Counted from the stretch's first letter, positions 30,492-41,142 are shown. The stretch: DNA of 64,000 bases from Kazachstania africana CBS 2517 (GCF_000304475.1 NC_018944.1:186001-250000), one strand, 5' to 3'. Notes: a model not told the origin generated them from the sequence alone. Made by a program: numbers and translations.

Positions 30492-31778
30492 CTAGTAAGA
30501 TTTACTTAACAGTTTCATAATTTGGTTATAAGTCTTTTCGTTATCGATGAAGCCTCTGGTGTGTAGAGCTTCAAGTAGAGTTTCGATCAATTGTATGATT
30601 TCCCTTTCATTCAAATTCATCAGTATGGTAGATAAGACTGTTTCCACGGTGATTCTATGTTCACTGATGAAAGTTTCGTAGTATAAGTTGGCAAATGATC
30701 CCATTAGGAACTGACAGTCGACTCTGTCGGTGATACCACCGTGACCTGGGATGGAATGTCCGAAATCTTTGACTTTGAAAGTTCTTTTCAAACCTGATGC
30801 AAAGAAACCACCAAATGGAGCGAACAAAGAGGCAAAAGTTGCCAAATTTAAAGCATGGAAGTAAACTGGTTTCAGTACTACGGTGTGGAGACTGAATTGA
30901 GTGAAGATTTTCAAAGGTGGTAATTTGTAAGTTTGAGATAAAAAGATTGGATTCAAATCACAGGTCAATCCAGTGAAAAAATTGGTTTGTAAATCATTAA
31001 CTGGACAAGTTAAGTAGCTGTATGGAGATAATATTCTTGTTAAGATGATACTTGCCAATGCGGTGAAGAACCATGCACCGATGAAGCCTTCCAAAGTCTT
31101 CTTTGGAGAGATTTCGATCAATTTGGTACGACCAAATGTGATACCACAAAGATAAGCAAAGATATCATTGACGATAACTAGACCGCATGGTAATAAAAAC
31201 CAAAAGATACCGTTTAGAACGTTATTGATGATCAAATGTGCTTGTGTGACGACAAAGACTAGGACCATGTGGGTAGCACAGAGAGAACCGAACTGAAATT
31301 TCAAGTGACCTTTTCTTAAACTTGCAACGAAGATAACGAAACCGAGTAAGTAAAGACAATAACAAATAAACTTGTGATTTGATGCGATGAAAGCCAACGC
31401 TCTGTACTTGAAGAAAGTCGTTTGGAAGAGTTTGTAAAGGGCTTCGCCGTCGAGGAAATAGATTGTGGTGAACAAGAAGTACCAATTCAAAGTTCTAGTC
31501 AGAGGCAATTTTTTTTCACGACTGGATTGTAAGGTGACGTCTATGATTTCACTGAAGGTGGCGACCTGACAACCTAGGATCAAAACGACACACCATAAAT
31601 GACCTGCAGCCAAAGTTAAAAAGAACCCTGCGATCATAACAAAGGTCCATACTGTTCTTATAATGAAATTGTATTTCTTGCTTTCATTCGGTTTAGCATC
31701 CACGGTTGCATCTGAACGCTTAACGTTCTTGGACTTAGACCTCGACTTGGACTTGGATTTAGGTCTCACTTCTGCCAT
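30492..31778 (-). CDS. CDS1: Phosphatidate cytidylyltransferase Cds1
   Basis: From the first ATG (31778) the protein has 428 residues (yeast 457). It makes CDP-diacylglycerol from phosphatidate and CTP in the ER, the branch point to phosphatidylinositol, phosphatidylserine and cardiolipin. The N-terminus is a basic Lys/Ser-rich segment, followed by several membrane helices. The segment LIEISPKKTLEGFIGAWFF and the family signature GHGGITDRVDCQFLMG (about 365-380, with the metal-binding Asp residues) are clear. In-frame codons before the ATG start with TTG and are ignored. It is divergent from RKM3. Confidence 0.96.
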   Translation of the reverse strand: MAEVRPKSKSKSRSKSKNVKRSDATVDAKPNESKKYNFIIRTVWTFVMIAGFFLTLAAGHLWCVVLILGCQVATFSEIIDVTLQSSREKKLPLTRTLNWYFLFTTIYFLDGEALYKLFQTTFFKYRALAFIASNHKFICYCLYLLGFVIFVASLRKGHLKFQFGSLCATHMVLVFVVTQAHLIINNVLNGIFWFLLPCGLVIVNDIFAYLCGITFGRTKLIEISPKKTLEGFIGAWFFTALASIILTRILSPYSYLTCPVNDLQTNFFTGLTCDLNPIFLSQTYKLPPLKIFTQFSLHTVVLKPVYFHALNLATFASLFAPFGGFFASGLKRTFKVKDFGHSIPGHGGITDRVDCQFLMGSFANLYYETFISEHRITVETVLSTILMNLNEREIIQLIETLLEALHTRGFIDNEKTYNQIMKLLSKSY

Positions 31779-32205
31779 TGCTAATACGAAACACTGAATA
31801 TGCAAAGAAGGTACTGATTATACCAATGAAGCAGTAATTCACACCAGTGTTTGTTTTATTTACTTTGAAATTTTGTCTCGTGAAAAATTTACTGCCAGAT
31901 GAAAAAAAAGCTGTTTGCCCTCTCCAGCAAGAAGTAGAGCATGACAAGATAAGCTGCTGTATATACTATTTATACTTGTGCATGCCGTTTCCCAGACGCA
32001 GCATTCTGGCTTGAAGAAGGTTGTCTTGTGAGACTGGTAGACTGGTGGTGCAACTCTTGTGCTTGTAGGACTGTAGATTAAATATACCATGTAAATTTAT
32101 TGTCAGCCAAGATTTGAATGTGAAATTTTCAGTATGGAAAAAAGAATGAGAGATGCGATGAGCAAGAGGAAAGAGTAGTTTAGTTTAGTGGAAAGCAGTC
32201 TGATT
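31779..32205. other. Divergent CDS1/RKM3 promoter with PAC and RRPE motifs
   Basis: This 427-base promoter contains TGAAATTTTC (32121-32130), an RRPE-like element, and GCGATGAG (32155-32162), a PAC core, 44 bases before the RKM3 ATG. Together they are the usual signature of ribosome-biogenesis genes, which fits RKM3. I looked for a UAS-INO for CDS1; only AATGTGAAAT (32117-32126) occurs and it lacks the E-box core. Confidence 0.55.
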
Positions 32206-33810
32206 ATGTCCAGCACGTCGAGAGAAGATGTCGTTGATGTCTTGAAGTTTGTGGAGAATGCACAGGGGAAGTTTTTACGGGACGATTTGGATGTCTGTGA
32301 GTCGAAATTGGGTGGTGTAGGTGTTTTTGCAAAGAGGGATCTTCCAGCGGGAACTACGTTGCTACAATTGCCCAAAAGTGCTATCTTTTCTGCATCTAAT
32401 AGTACTATTTCGAATCTTCTCGTTGAAGAGGAGATAGACGGTGTCCTGGCCTTGAATTTGGCATTCATCTATGAAACTACCGTTTTCAGAGAGAAAAGTC
32501 ATTGGTATCCATACTTGAAGAGTATTCAAGTGGTGGATTCACAAGGTAACATTTCGGTGCCTCCAGGGTACTGGAGCGAGGAGGCTAAGGATCTACTGAG
32601 AGGTACTACTCTGGACACATTGTATGATGCATTATCACCACAGCAAGAAGTCTATGAAGGTTTTGAAATATCGTTACATGTAGCAAAGAAGTGGAATCAG
32701 GAGTTCAGTTTGCCTTTACCGGAGGAGTACTTCCAAATCAATGATGATAACGATCAAGAAGAGATCGAAACTAAGTTTTTGAAGTTTGTTGCCGTGGCGT
32801 ATGCCTTAGCATCACGAGTCTTTGAAATCGATTCGTTCCATGAAAGTGCATTGGTTCCCGTTGCAGATTTGTTCAATCATCACGTAACGGATCCTGATGT
32901 CAAATTCATCACTCTGTTCGATGTGTGTGAATTATGTGGTGAGCCTGGTATGTGTAAGCATTTGATTGCAGAAGAATACGAGGCTGCCCAGGAGGAAGAA
33001 GAATTGAGAAGCAATACAAAGCAGACAGATGGTGTGTTAGATGAAGATATGATCAAGGAATTAGAGGCAGAGACGGTCGATGTAGAAGAAGAAGAAGAAC
33101 CAAAAGAAAAGACTTTGAATCCCGACGAATGTGTTGATATCGTTTTGGATAAGGATGTAAAGGCAGGAGTTGAGATCTTCAATTCGTATGGTCCATTATC
33201 AAACGTTTTCCTACTTTCAAGACATGGGTTTGCCGTTGAAGGCAACCCTCATGATATCGTGCACTTCGGTAAAGAAATGGTCAAGCTGGTCAAGGGCAAC
33301 CGGGTCTATAAGGAAAGGGCTACTTGGTGGCGCGATCAAGGCTACAAGACGTTCGTCAGTTGGTTGAAACAGTACAGAGAAGAAGAAGACGACGACGATG
33401 AAGAAGAAGAGGAGGAGGAGCAAGAAGATCATGACCATGCTAATTGCACGGATCACGATCATTCCGACGAGAGGTGGCTCTCACAGCTGGACGTAGACTT
33501 CTATGGAGAACCCACTCCACATCTGTGGGCCATTGCGAACCTCCTGGCCATGAAAGAACCCAAATACCAGAAATTCGTCGCACAGCTTGCCAATGAGACG
33601 ACCGCAACCACGATTTCCGCACTTGAGGACCACACCAATACAGCAACCAAGAAGCTCCTCGTTCAATTGCTAGAACTCAAACGCATACCTGGTCCAGCTA
33701 ATTTCAATCCGCACTTGAACCTCTCCCAGGAGACTCTCTCCCACATAAACAACCTACTCGCAGCGGAGACTGCCATCCTGACCGGGGCCACAGAGCATCT
33801 GTCCAACTGA
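32206..33810 (+). CDS. RKM3: Ribosomal lysine methyltransferase Rkm3 (SET domain)
   Basis: From the first ATG (32206) the protein has 534 residues (yeast Rkm3 552). The split SET domain starts with SKLGGVGVFAKRDLPAGTTL (about 36-55) and continues with ESALVPVADLFNHHV (about 215-229, the NH motif) and VEIFNSYGPLSN (about 319-330, with the catalytic Tyr). An acidic insert lies between them and a second acidic run at about 385-410. The C-terminus is the Rubisco-LSMT-like substrate-binding part. Rkm3 monomethylates Rpl42. The gene is directly upstream of RPL4, as YBR030W is of RPL4A. Confidence 0.93.
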   Translation: MSSTSREDVVDVLKFVENAQGKFLRDDLDVCESKLGGVGVFAKRDLPAGTTLLQLPKSAIFSASNSTISNLLVEEEIDGVLALNLAFIYETTVFREKSHWYPYLKSIQVVDSQGNISVPPGYWSEEAKDLLRGTTLDTLYDALSPQQEVYEGFEISLHVAKKWNQEFSLPLPEEYFQINDDNDQEEIETKFLKFVAVAYALASRVFEIDSFHESALVPVADLFNHHVTDPDVKFITLFDVCELCGEPGMCKHLIAEEYEAAQEEEELRSNTKQTDGVLDEDMIKELEAETVDVEEEEEPKEKTLNPDECVDIVLDKDVKAGVEIFNSYGPLSNVFLLSRHGFAVEGNPHDIVHFGKEMVKLVKGNRVYKERATWWRDQGYKTFVSWLKQYREEEDDDDEEEEEEEQEDHDHANCTDHDHSDERWLSQLDVDFYGEPTPHLWAIANLLAMKEPKYQKFVAQLANETTATTISALEDHTNTATKKLLVQLLELKRIPGPANFNPHLNLSQETLSHINNLLAAETAILTGATEHLSN

Positions 33811-35123
<1,313 letters not shown>

Positions 35124-35207
35124 ATTCAATAGAAAGATATAAATTATTTATATAAATTTTTTCTCTTTATACTTATAAATTAATCTTTTTATTAAATTTA
35201 AAAAAGG

Positions 35208-35816
35208 TTATATCTTTTGTAAATACCCTTGTTGAATTAGTCTTTCAACATCAGATTGTCTAACAAAAAATTGTGAATCCTTAATCAAATTGAAAACACC
35301 ATACTCTGTTTGAATTTCTCCCGCATCTTTGAGTACTCTAACATCTATAAAAACATCACTAGGTGGAGTCAACGATCCAGAGATATCAATATCACTTAAC
35401 GCTCCCACTTTCAAATCTGTTATCAAATCTGCATACTCTCTCAAATATTCTTGCTCCTCATGAGAAAGATCGTTACTATCCTGGTTTGAAGAATCCATAC
35501 CATTATTTTCCCAAATCATCGAATCCAATGCATCACATCGTAGTCTTTGATACGCTAGTAGACATCTCTTATTTCGCTCAAGACATAATGAATTCACAAA
35601 ATATTGACATTTCACCACTTTATTTTCACTCTGACTCATAACTTCATTCTCCTTTAGAAACTCAGCATTCTGTTTCAATTGATTAACTTCTGTAATTATA
35701 TTTCGCACTATCTCATCGTTATACATCGGCAACTTCGTAGCCTTGTTAGGCTTGCCGTTCAATTGTTGTGTTCTCTTGGCTTCTATGACCAACTTATTCG
35801 CCAGATCTCCATACAT
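35208..35816 (-). CDS. PSF1: GINS complex subunit Psf1
   Basis: The 202-residue protein (yeast 208) starts MYGDLANKLVIEAKRTQQL and ends with GEIQTEYGVFNLIKDSQFFV and RLIQQGYLQKI, nearly identical to yeast Psf1. GINS (Sld5, Psf1, Psf2, Psf3) joins Cdc45 and Mcm2-7 in the replicative helicase. Residues 1 to about 140 form the helical A domain, and the last 55 the B domain that contacts Cdc45. It is on the minus strand, convergent with RPL4 and divergent from RAD61, unlike YDR013W, which is on the same strand as RPL4B, so the gene has been inverted relative to S. cerevisiae. MCB-like words lie in the shared promoter. Confidence 0.97.
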   Translation of the reverse strand: MYGDLANKLVIEAKRTQQLNGKPNKATKLPMYNDEIVRNIITEVNQLKQNAEFLKENEVMSQSENKVVKCQYFVNSLCLERNKRCLLAYQRLRCDALDSMIWENNGMDSSNQDSNDLSHEEQEYLREYADLITDLKVGALSDIDISGSLTPPSDVFIDVRVLKDAGEIQTEYGVFNLIKDSQFFVRQSDVERLIQQGYLQKI

Positions 35817-35905
35817 TAAGCACCGTCCTTACTATTCGTTTGGTTCGACTGTCTACCAGTTGTAATGGATACTTGATGAAGTTTCAGATATTTAAAATGA
35901 AAATA

Positions 35906-35918
35906 ACGCGCGTCGCGT
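35906..35918. promoter_or_regulatory. MCB-like cluster in the PSF1/RAD61 promoter
   Basis: ACGCGCGTCGCGT contains overlapping words close to the MBF site ACGCGT (ACGCG, GCGCGT, TCGCGT). It lies about 90 bases from both ATGs in the 186-base divergent promoter of a replication and a cohesin gene, both plausible G1/S genes. Confidence 0.45.
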
Positions 35919-36002
35919 AAAGTTTTGGTATCGAAGATTATTTTGATATTGATGTTAAAAGTCTCGAAGATTGGTGCTTGGCTACGTTAGTCGAGACTGT
36001 CC

Positions 36003-37874
36003 ATGAAGACGTATAGTAGACGAGGTAGGTCGGCACCTGTGATTTCGTATTCAAAGTTGCGAACGCCAGATTTCTCATTGAGTGACAATGACGATCAGGA
36101 TCTGAGTGACGACAGTTTCGACGGTGGTGACGGTAATGACGTGATAGATGAATCTAACGATAGCGCTAAAACTGAAGTTGAAATAATTATATCCTCTAAA
36201 GCTGCTTTTATTGAGGAAGCTGCTGAGTTGGAATTAACCACGGACAAGAATGACCCCCCAGATAATGAATTGGAGACTGTGGACAATTTGCATACTACTG
36301 AGGAGATTCAGGATCAGGATGATCATTTGATAGCATTTGACTTCATGGATTCCACGAAAAAAGTGAAAAGGAGAAGAACAAATTACAAACGTACAACAAT
36401 GGATGTCGATAGTGAAGACAATAGTCCCATAAGTAAAAAAACTTCCACAATGAAGAAAGTTGTCGAGGATGTCGACGATTTTTTATCTAATCTGAAACCA
36501 TTTAATGAAGAGTATCTTCAAAAAATGATAGAAAATGAATTATTAAAAGAGACAAACGATCAAGATTGCACTGAAGCTGACAATACAATCAGTTCACAAA
36601 GAGTTTACAATAACAAAAGAACTATATTACATAAAACGAATGAATTTGAAAAAGATGTTGCTGATGATGATGAAAGTGGACAGCTAGATGAACATGAAGA
36701 TGGGCATAGTGATCGAACAATAAAAAACGACGTCACGTATCATTATAACGAATTGAAAAATATGGGGTCCTCTATTAAATATCAGGAAGATCTAGAATTT
36801 TTAACATTCAATGGAAGTACAGATATGAAAATTTCTTCATTTGCTTCAAAATTGCTTAATTTTATATATGCAATTGACAATGACCAAAGCTTTCTTGAGT
36901 ACATTCAAAAAAATCACGAATCTAAACTGCTAGATTGGTGTTTCACTAAAAATGTGCTAGATATTCCTGAATTACTGGTACTACAGGGGGCATTAATGTA
37001 TAAGTTGAACATTAAACTTGCCGATAATAATATTCATAAAATTGCCAATTTAGGGGCATTTTTAATTGCATTGAGTAAGATTGAAGGTATCCCAAACAGT
37101 TCAAAGATCTTTAAAAGCAATAAGCTTTTGAATTTAAGTTATCAAGATTATTTGGAAAAACGTAATATTGGAGAAGATGGGCTTTTTTATTCAATCAAAC
37201 TCTGGGAACGATATAATACTGCATTCAAAGGGTCACATCCGACCATTAAAAGGCTACTTGAAATTATAAAAAAAGGTGATATCAATATTGCTTTTCTAAT
37301 TGTTTTAGAAACAGTATTATCCTTAGTTAACTTTCGAAATGAAAGAGTTTCCATCAATTTATCCAAAACAGTCGGTCCGCTAGTCACAAATTTTAATGGT
37401 TTCAAGGAAAACGACAAGTATGTTAAAAATTTGATATTGTTAACTAACGAAGATACTATTCTGGTGAAGATCCCACAGGGAGAGAAAAATAGTATATTCC
37501 TTAATTCATTCAATTTTGTATTATCAAACATAAATGAGGCAGAAAATCTTGATATACTCTTATTGCATCTAGGATTGTGTCTCAATGTTATCAATGAATG
37601 TGATGGTTCGATACGGAACTTGGACCAGCTGTGCTCAACAGCTGGAGAAATTATAATGAGCAATCACGTTAGGATAACGAATAAACTTATGCGAGGATTG
37701 ATTTGTCTCAATCTTACTTTTCTGATTAAACTAGAACCAAGCAATAAAATTGATGATGAGATGAAAACGCAATTGACTCATGAATTGAATATATTCGAGG
37801 AACAAACGGGCATTTTCAATAAAAGTATTAACGAAAAAGTCAAACTTGCATTAAAAAAAATATTATATAATTAA
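36003..37874 (+). CDS. RAD61: Cohesin-release factor Rad61/Wpl1
   Basis: The 623-residue protein (yeast 647) is the yeast Wapl homolog. The N-terminal 230 residues are acidic and variable. HYNELKNMGSSIKYQEDLEF (about 247-266) marks the start of the conserved helical Wapl-type domain, which continues to the C-terminus (DILLLHLGLCLNVINECD near 518-535). With Pds5 it opens the Smc3-Scc1 gate of cohesin. Position after PSF1 and before HED1/DAD1 matches YDR014W. The N-terminal segment begins KTYSRRGRSAPV. Confidence 0.9.
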   Translation: MKTYSRRGRSAPVISYSKLRTPDFSLSDNDDQDLSDDSFDGGDGNDVIDESNDSAKTEVEIIISSKAAFIEEAAELELTTDKNDPPDNELETVDNLHTTEEIQDQDDHLIAFDFMDSTKKVKRRRTNYKRTTMDVDSEDNSPISKKTSTMKKVVEDVDDFLSNLKPFNEEYLQKMIENELLKETNDQDCTEADNTISSQRVYNNKRTILHKTNEFEKDVADDDESGQLDEHEDGHSDRTIKNDVTYHYNELKNMGSSIKYQEDLEFLTFNGSTDMKISSFASKLLNFIYAIDNDQSFLEYIQKNHESKLLDWCFTKNVLDIPELLVLQGALMYKLNIKLADNNIHKIANLGAFLIALSKIEGIPNSSKIFKSNKLLNLSYQDYLEKRNIGEDGLFYSIKLWERYNTAFKGSHPTIKRLLEIIKKGDINIAFLIVLETVLSLVNFRNERVSINLSKTVGPLVTNFNGFKENDKYVKNLILLTNEDTILVKIPQGEKNSIFLNSFNFVLSNINEAENLDILLLHLGLCLNVINECDGSIRNLDQLCSTAGEIIMSNHVRITNKLMRGLICLNLTFLIKLEPSNKIDDEMKTQLTHELNIFEEQTGIFNKSINEKVKLALKKILYN

Positions 37875-37968
37875 TTATTTATTTTTAAAAAAAATTTTGA
37901 GTGGATATCAAATATGTGTATTTAAATATTAGGTTTCTTTATCTAATTAATGACAGAATGGGACATGT

Positions 37969-39087
37969 TTAGCATACAGAATTGGTTAGACCTCTCGTCC
38001 AGGCGTAGGAGCCTAAAGTAATTACAACAATGCAGTATCCTACAAATATGCTTACAAAATAGTATACTAGCATTGAGCGGAATGGCAATTTGTAAGCTTC
38101 ATTGATGAAGGTACTGATTGTACTTAAGCAACCACAAAACCCAGTCCCTAGGGCTGTTGCTACACGGCAAGCTGTCTTTGAATGAGCCACAGGAATGGCA
38201 GAGTGGAAATGTTGTTTACCATGTGTTACAAGCGTAATTATCGATAAAACTAATGTAGCAAAAATATTTGCAATGAAAGTACCAATTGGGAAAGTTTTAC
38301 TCAGTGGGTTAGCATAAAGTGATAGGTAAAATCTTAGAAGCGAGCCAAATATACCAAATAATGGACCTAAAGTGTATCTAGCTCTTGCGTAATTATTGTA
38401 TACACAAACTAGCACAATAAGCAAAGCAATTAGGGGAATTGCTAAAATGTATAATAGAGTATCTAATAATCTTAAAAGTCCACTCATCAATTTATTGGGA
38501 GGAAAAGTTTCCGTCATTTTTGGTTTTGATTCAAATTTATGATTTGGAGACGATTGTGACTCATCTGTATCTGAATCTTGGACAGGGATTAATTTGCTAG
38601 TGGAACAGTAGTACACTAAGACATCAGAAGCCAGCTTTCTACCAAATATTAGACTAGACATGGAAACAAATAACTGTAAGATCACAACAGATAAAAACTC
38701 CATAATACCATATGCTCTGTTTGGAAGTTTTGTACTGTTCTTTATATTTGACGTTGTCAAACTAGCAGAGTGTTCAAAGATTTCGATCATCATTGTTGAG
38801 AATGAAGAAACAGAACCACAGTAACCAGTTGTCAATGCAACAAATAAGTCTGACATGTCACCTGAGAACCAGGCGTACTGTTTATCATTTAAACCTTGAC
38901 AGATACCCATGATCATACATGCCACAAAATTACTCCAAATGACACTTGATGCAGCGACATATGAGTAACTATAATTAGATAGTTGGGTAATACCTTCTCT
39001 TGTGAAAGTACCTAATATTGTAGCACTAATGTATACGGAAAAGAAGTGTATCCTCGATTTCCATAGTGATGATGATATTTGGAACAT
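37969..39087 (-). CDS. FEX1: Fluoride exporter of the FEX (CrcB/Fluc) family
   Basis: From the first ATG (39087) the protein has 372 residues (yeast Fex1/Fex2 375). Two homologous CrcB-like halves are joined by a linker with a polar loop (about 175-210). The second half has the better motifs: GPLFGIFGSLLRFYLS, GTFIANIFATLVLS and GTGFCGCLSTISTF. The first half has SNFVACMIMGICQG and GYCGSVSSFSTMM. About nine membrane segments are expected. FEX proteins expel fluoride across the plasma membrane. In S. cerevisiae the two FEX genes are subtelomeric; here one lies between RAD61 and HED1. The symbol denotes the family only. Confidence 0.9.
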   Translation of the reverse strand: MFQISSSLWKSRIHFFSVYISATILGTFTREGITQLSNYSYSYVAASSVIWSNFVACMIMGICQGLNDKQYAWFSGDMSDLFVALTTGYCGSVSSFSTMMIEIFEHSASLTTSNIKNSTKLPNRAYGIMEFLSVVILQLFVSMSSLIFGRKLASDVLVYYCSTSKLIPVQDSDTDESQSSPNHKFESKPKMTETFPPNKLMSGLLRLLDTLLYILAIPLIALLIVLVCVYNNYARARYTLGPLFGIFGSLLRFYLSLYANPLSKTFPIGTFIANIFATLVLSIITLVTHGKQHFHSAIPVAHSKTACRVATALGTGFCGCLSTISTFINEAYKLPFRSMLVYYFVSIFVGYCIVVITLGSYAWTRGLTNSVC

Positions 39088-39923
39088 GGTACAAAATCTA
39101 AAGATACCCAAAGCTCAGGAAGCGAATGAATGGTATTTGGTGATTATTTTGGATAAAGCAACTAAATGATGTCAAATGGGATCTTGAAAGTACCATAAAC
39201 AGTTGACTGTGTGATGCATCTTCTATTTGTTTTCAACTTTCCTAAAAAAAAAATTTTCGATATTGATCGGCATGCCAAGAAATTATTTTATCTGCATCAA
39301 GAAGCGGTTCCTGAAAGTTTGCCCAAAATGGGATCGATCTTTTAAAATGGCAGGAAAGAGCCCTGGAAAGAGCTCTGTCTACCGCAGGGCTGCATGAACA
39401 GTGGGATAGTTATTGAGCATTGTGCTGAGCAGTGTGCTGAGAAGTGTGCTGAAAAGTGTGCTGAACCCTGGAATTTGGACAGTTTGGCGGATATTCTCAG
39501 TTCGCCAGCACTACAACTAACATCTGTCTGCAGCAACGCAATTGTCCCTAAACAATACAAGGGTTCAACACATTCCTCGTGCAAAACCCAGTTTGCCTCT
39601 GTTTGAAACCTCTCTTCGGCCGCTATGTGATTCTTACTTGTTCTCTTACTCCCCAACACTAAAATGAAAGCAGCCCCAACAAATTCAACTCTCTTGCCTT
39701 CGAATCAGTCTCTTGAACTCGCCGTGATATCTGCTCATCCTTCTGAAGCACTTCATTTAATCTTCTAGCTTTGGACTATTTTCTTGCCTCTACTTGTATA
39801 AACCTTTGCCATTTTATATTTTGTCAGTGGAATACAATCTTTGGATCAACAAAACATATTAGCCGCTGAATAACCAAAGTGTTCATTTAGAAAGCAAAAA
39901 GAAGCCAACTAGGAGTATTATAA
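39088..39923. other. Divergent FEX/HED1 intergenic region
   Basis: This 836-base spacer has a fourfold 12-base tandem repeat (39421-39468) and a URS1-like word TAGCCGCTGA (39860-39869), one mismatch from the Ume6 site, 54 bases before the HED1 ATG. Small ATG-started frames occur at 39394-39606 (70 codons, containing CAEK-type repeats) and 39664-39768 (34 codons), but I cannot support either as a gene. Confidence 0.5.
39421..39468. repeat. 12-base tandem repeat, four copies
   Basis: Four consecutive units begin TGTGCTGA and differ only in their last four bases (GCAG, GAAG, AAAG, ACCC): 39421-39432, 39433-39444, 39445-39456 and 39457-39468. The 12-base period is a multiple of three, so both strands stay open across it, which creates the repetitive 70-codon frame on the plus strand. 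Confidence 0.85.
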
Positions 39924-40556
39924 ATGATGAGAAGTGCTACAGCCATTACCAGTGACCATGTTGGAATTACAGAAGCAGGCACAAGGAAGAGGGCCCATAC
40001 TTTCCATCCAAATAGCATAAGCCTACTCAAAAACCAACTCACTACTCTGGATCTTAGTCGGGAAGAAAGCACTGTTGATAATGAGACTACTTTTGCAGAC
40101 GTTATGTTGGAACATTCTGATACTGGATCAGCTGAAGGCTATGAGGAACAAATTGTGCATTCTACTTCTTGCCAAATCATCGAGGAAAACGATCAAGAAA
40201 GTGAATTTACACCTATGTTACAATACCAAGAGGATCCAGCTGATGAGAGCATACAAAGTTTAACAGTACAATTCAATGAAACTCGGGAAGATTACTTGTC
40301 ACAGGCAAATGCCGATGAATTGATTGACCTACAGTTGATGAATGACGAATCTGTCCCATGCCGGAACATAGAGGAACAGGAAGCCCCTATGCAAGCAATA
40401 CATATACCTTTAAAAGATCTAATATACAGGACTAACAAAGAGTTCTATAATATAGACTCGAATAAAGTCAAATTCAAAGCCGGATTAACAAAGAGAAATA
40501 AACAATTGTTGCCCAGTCTTCACCCTAAACTCGCTCCAGGGAAACAATCCAAGTAG
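39924..40556 (+). CDS. HED1: Probable Hed1, meiotic Rad51 inhibitor
   Basis: The 210-residue protein lies between RAD61 and DAD1, the place of HED1 (YDR014W-A, 162 residues) in S. cerevisiae. Most of it is acidic and poorly conserved. The C-terminal part (AIHIPLKDLIYRTNKEFYN, then FKAGLTKRNKQLLPSLHPKL) is basic and looks the most constrained. Hed1 binds Rad51 in meiosis and blocks its pairing with Rad54, favouring Dmc1. The identification depends mainly on position, size class and the basic tail. A URS1-like word upstream would suit meiotic control. Confidence 0.6.
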   Translation: MMRSATAITSDHVGITEAGTRKRAHTFHPNSISLLKNQLTTLDLSREESTVDNETTFADVMLEHSDTGSAEGYEEQIVHSTSCQIIEENDQESEFTPMLQYQEDPADESIQSLTVQFNETREDYLSQANADELIDLQLMNDESVPCRNIEEQEAPMQAIHIPLKDLIYRTNKEFYNIDSNKVKFKAGLTKRNKQLLPSLHPKLAPGKQSK

Positions 40557-40615
40557 CTTACACATGGCTATTATTGAAATATTCTTACAACTTTTTTATT
40601 TACCTTTTATTGAAA

Positions 40616-40915
40616 TTACATATTATTATCAATCCCATCGTCTTCCCCTTCCACATTCTCCTCTAACTCATTATAAAAGTTCTTCCAAAGTAGACTTATA
40701 CTTTCAAATTCTTTTCCAACTGCGATAGAGTTTTCTAACGATATATTCAGTTCGTTAAGACCATTCAGTATCGAATCCATAGTATTATTTATATCCTGCA
40801 ATATCACATTTCGTTGCTCTAAGAAATACTTGTCTGTACTACTCAATTCAGTTTTGCTATCGCTGTCCTCGACTTCAATATTGTGACTTGGTTCTATAAG
40901 GTTACTGGCACTCAT
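40616..40915 (-). CDS. DAD1: DASH/Dam1 complex subunit Dad1
   Basis: The 99-residue protein (yeast 94) has the conserved core TDKYFLEQRNVILQDINNTM and SILNGLNELNISLENSIAVG (about 26-72), which matches yeast Dad1. An acidic N-terminus and tail flank it. Dad1 is one of ten subunits of the DASH ring that couples kinetochores to microtubules. The stop lies only 60 bases from the HED1 stop (convergent). A perfect MCB (ACGCGT, 41007-41012) is 92 bases upstream. Confidence 0.95.
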   Translation of the reverse strand: MSASNLIEPSHNIEVEDSDSKTELSSTDKYFLEQRNVILQDINNTMDSILNGLNELNISLENSIAVGKEFESISLLWKNFYNELEENVEGEDDGIDNNM

Positions 40916-41006
40916 CTAAGCTGTATTGTTCTCGTGTGTTTGAATCAATTTTATTTCACTTCTTTGTTAGTAGATTGATTCAAGAACTACTTTTTTTTGA
41001 AGTAGA

Positions 41007-41012
41007 ACGCGT
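41007..41012. promoter_or_regulatory. MCB site upstream of DAD1
   Basis: ACGCGT is the exact MBF-binding core. It lies within GAACGCGTTC, 92 bases before the DAD1 ATG, and the neighbouring KCS1 points its 3' end here, so only DAD1 can use it. G1/S expression is inferred. Confidence 0.5.
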
Positions 41013-41142
41013 TCAGATGTCAAAAGAGTAAAAAACACAGTGTCTATGAGTACCAGTATAACTCAGTTCCATTTTTATGAATTGTTCATTTTATTGTACG
41101 CTTCTACTACTGGCGTATTTCTTCTAATATCATTATTAGTAC

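Noticed and set aside
32117..32126. AATGTGAAAT as a UAS-INO for CDS1
   Set aside because: The Ino2/Ino4 E-box core CATGTG is broken at its first base.
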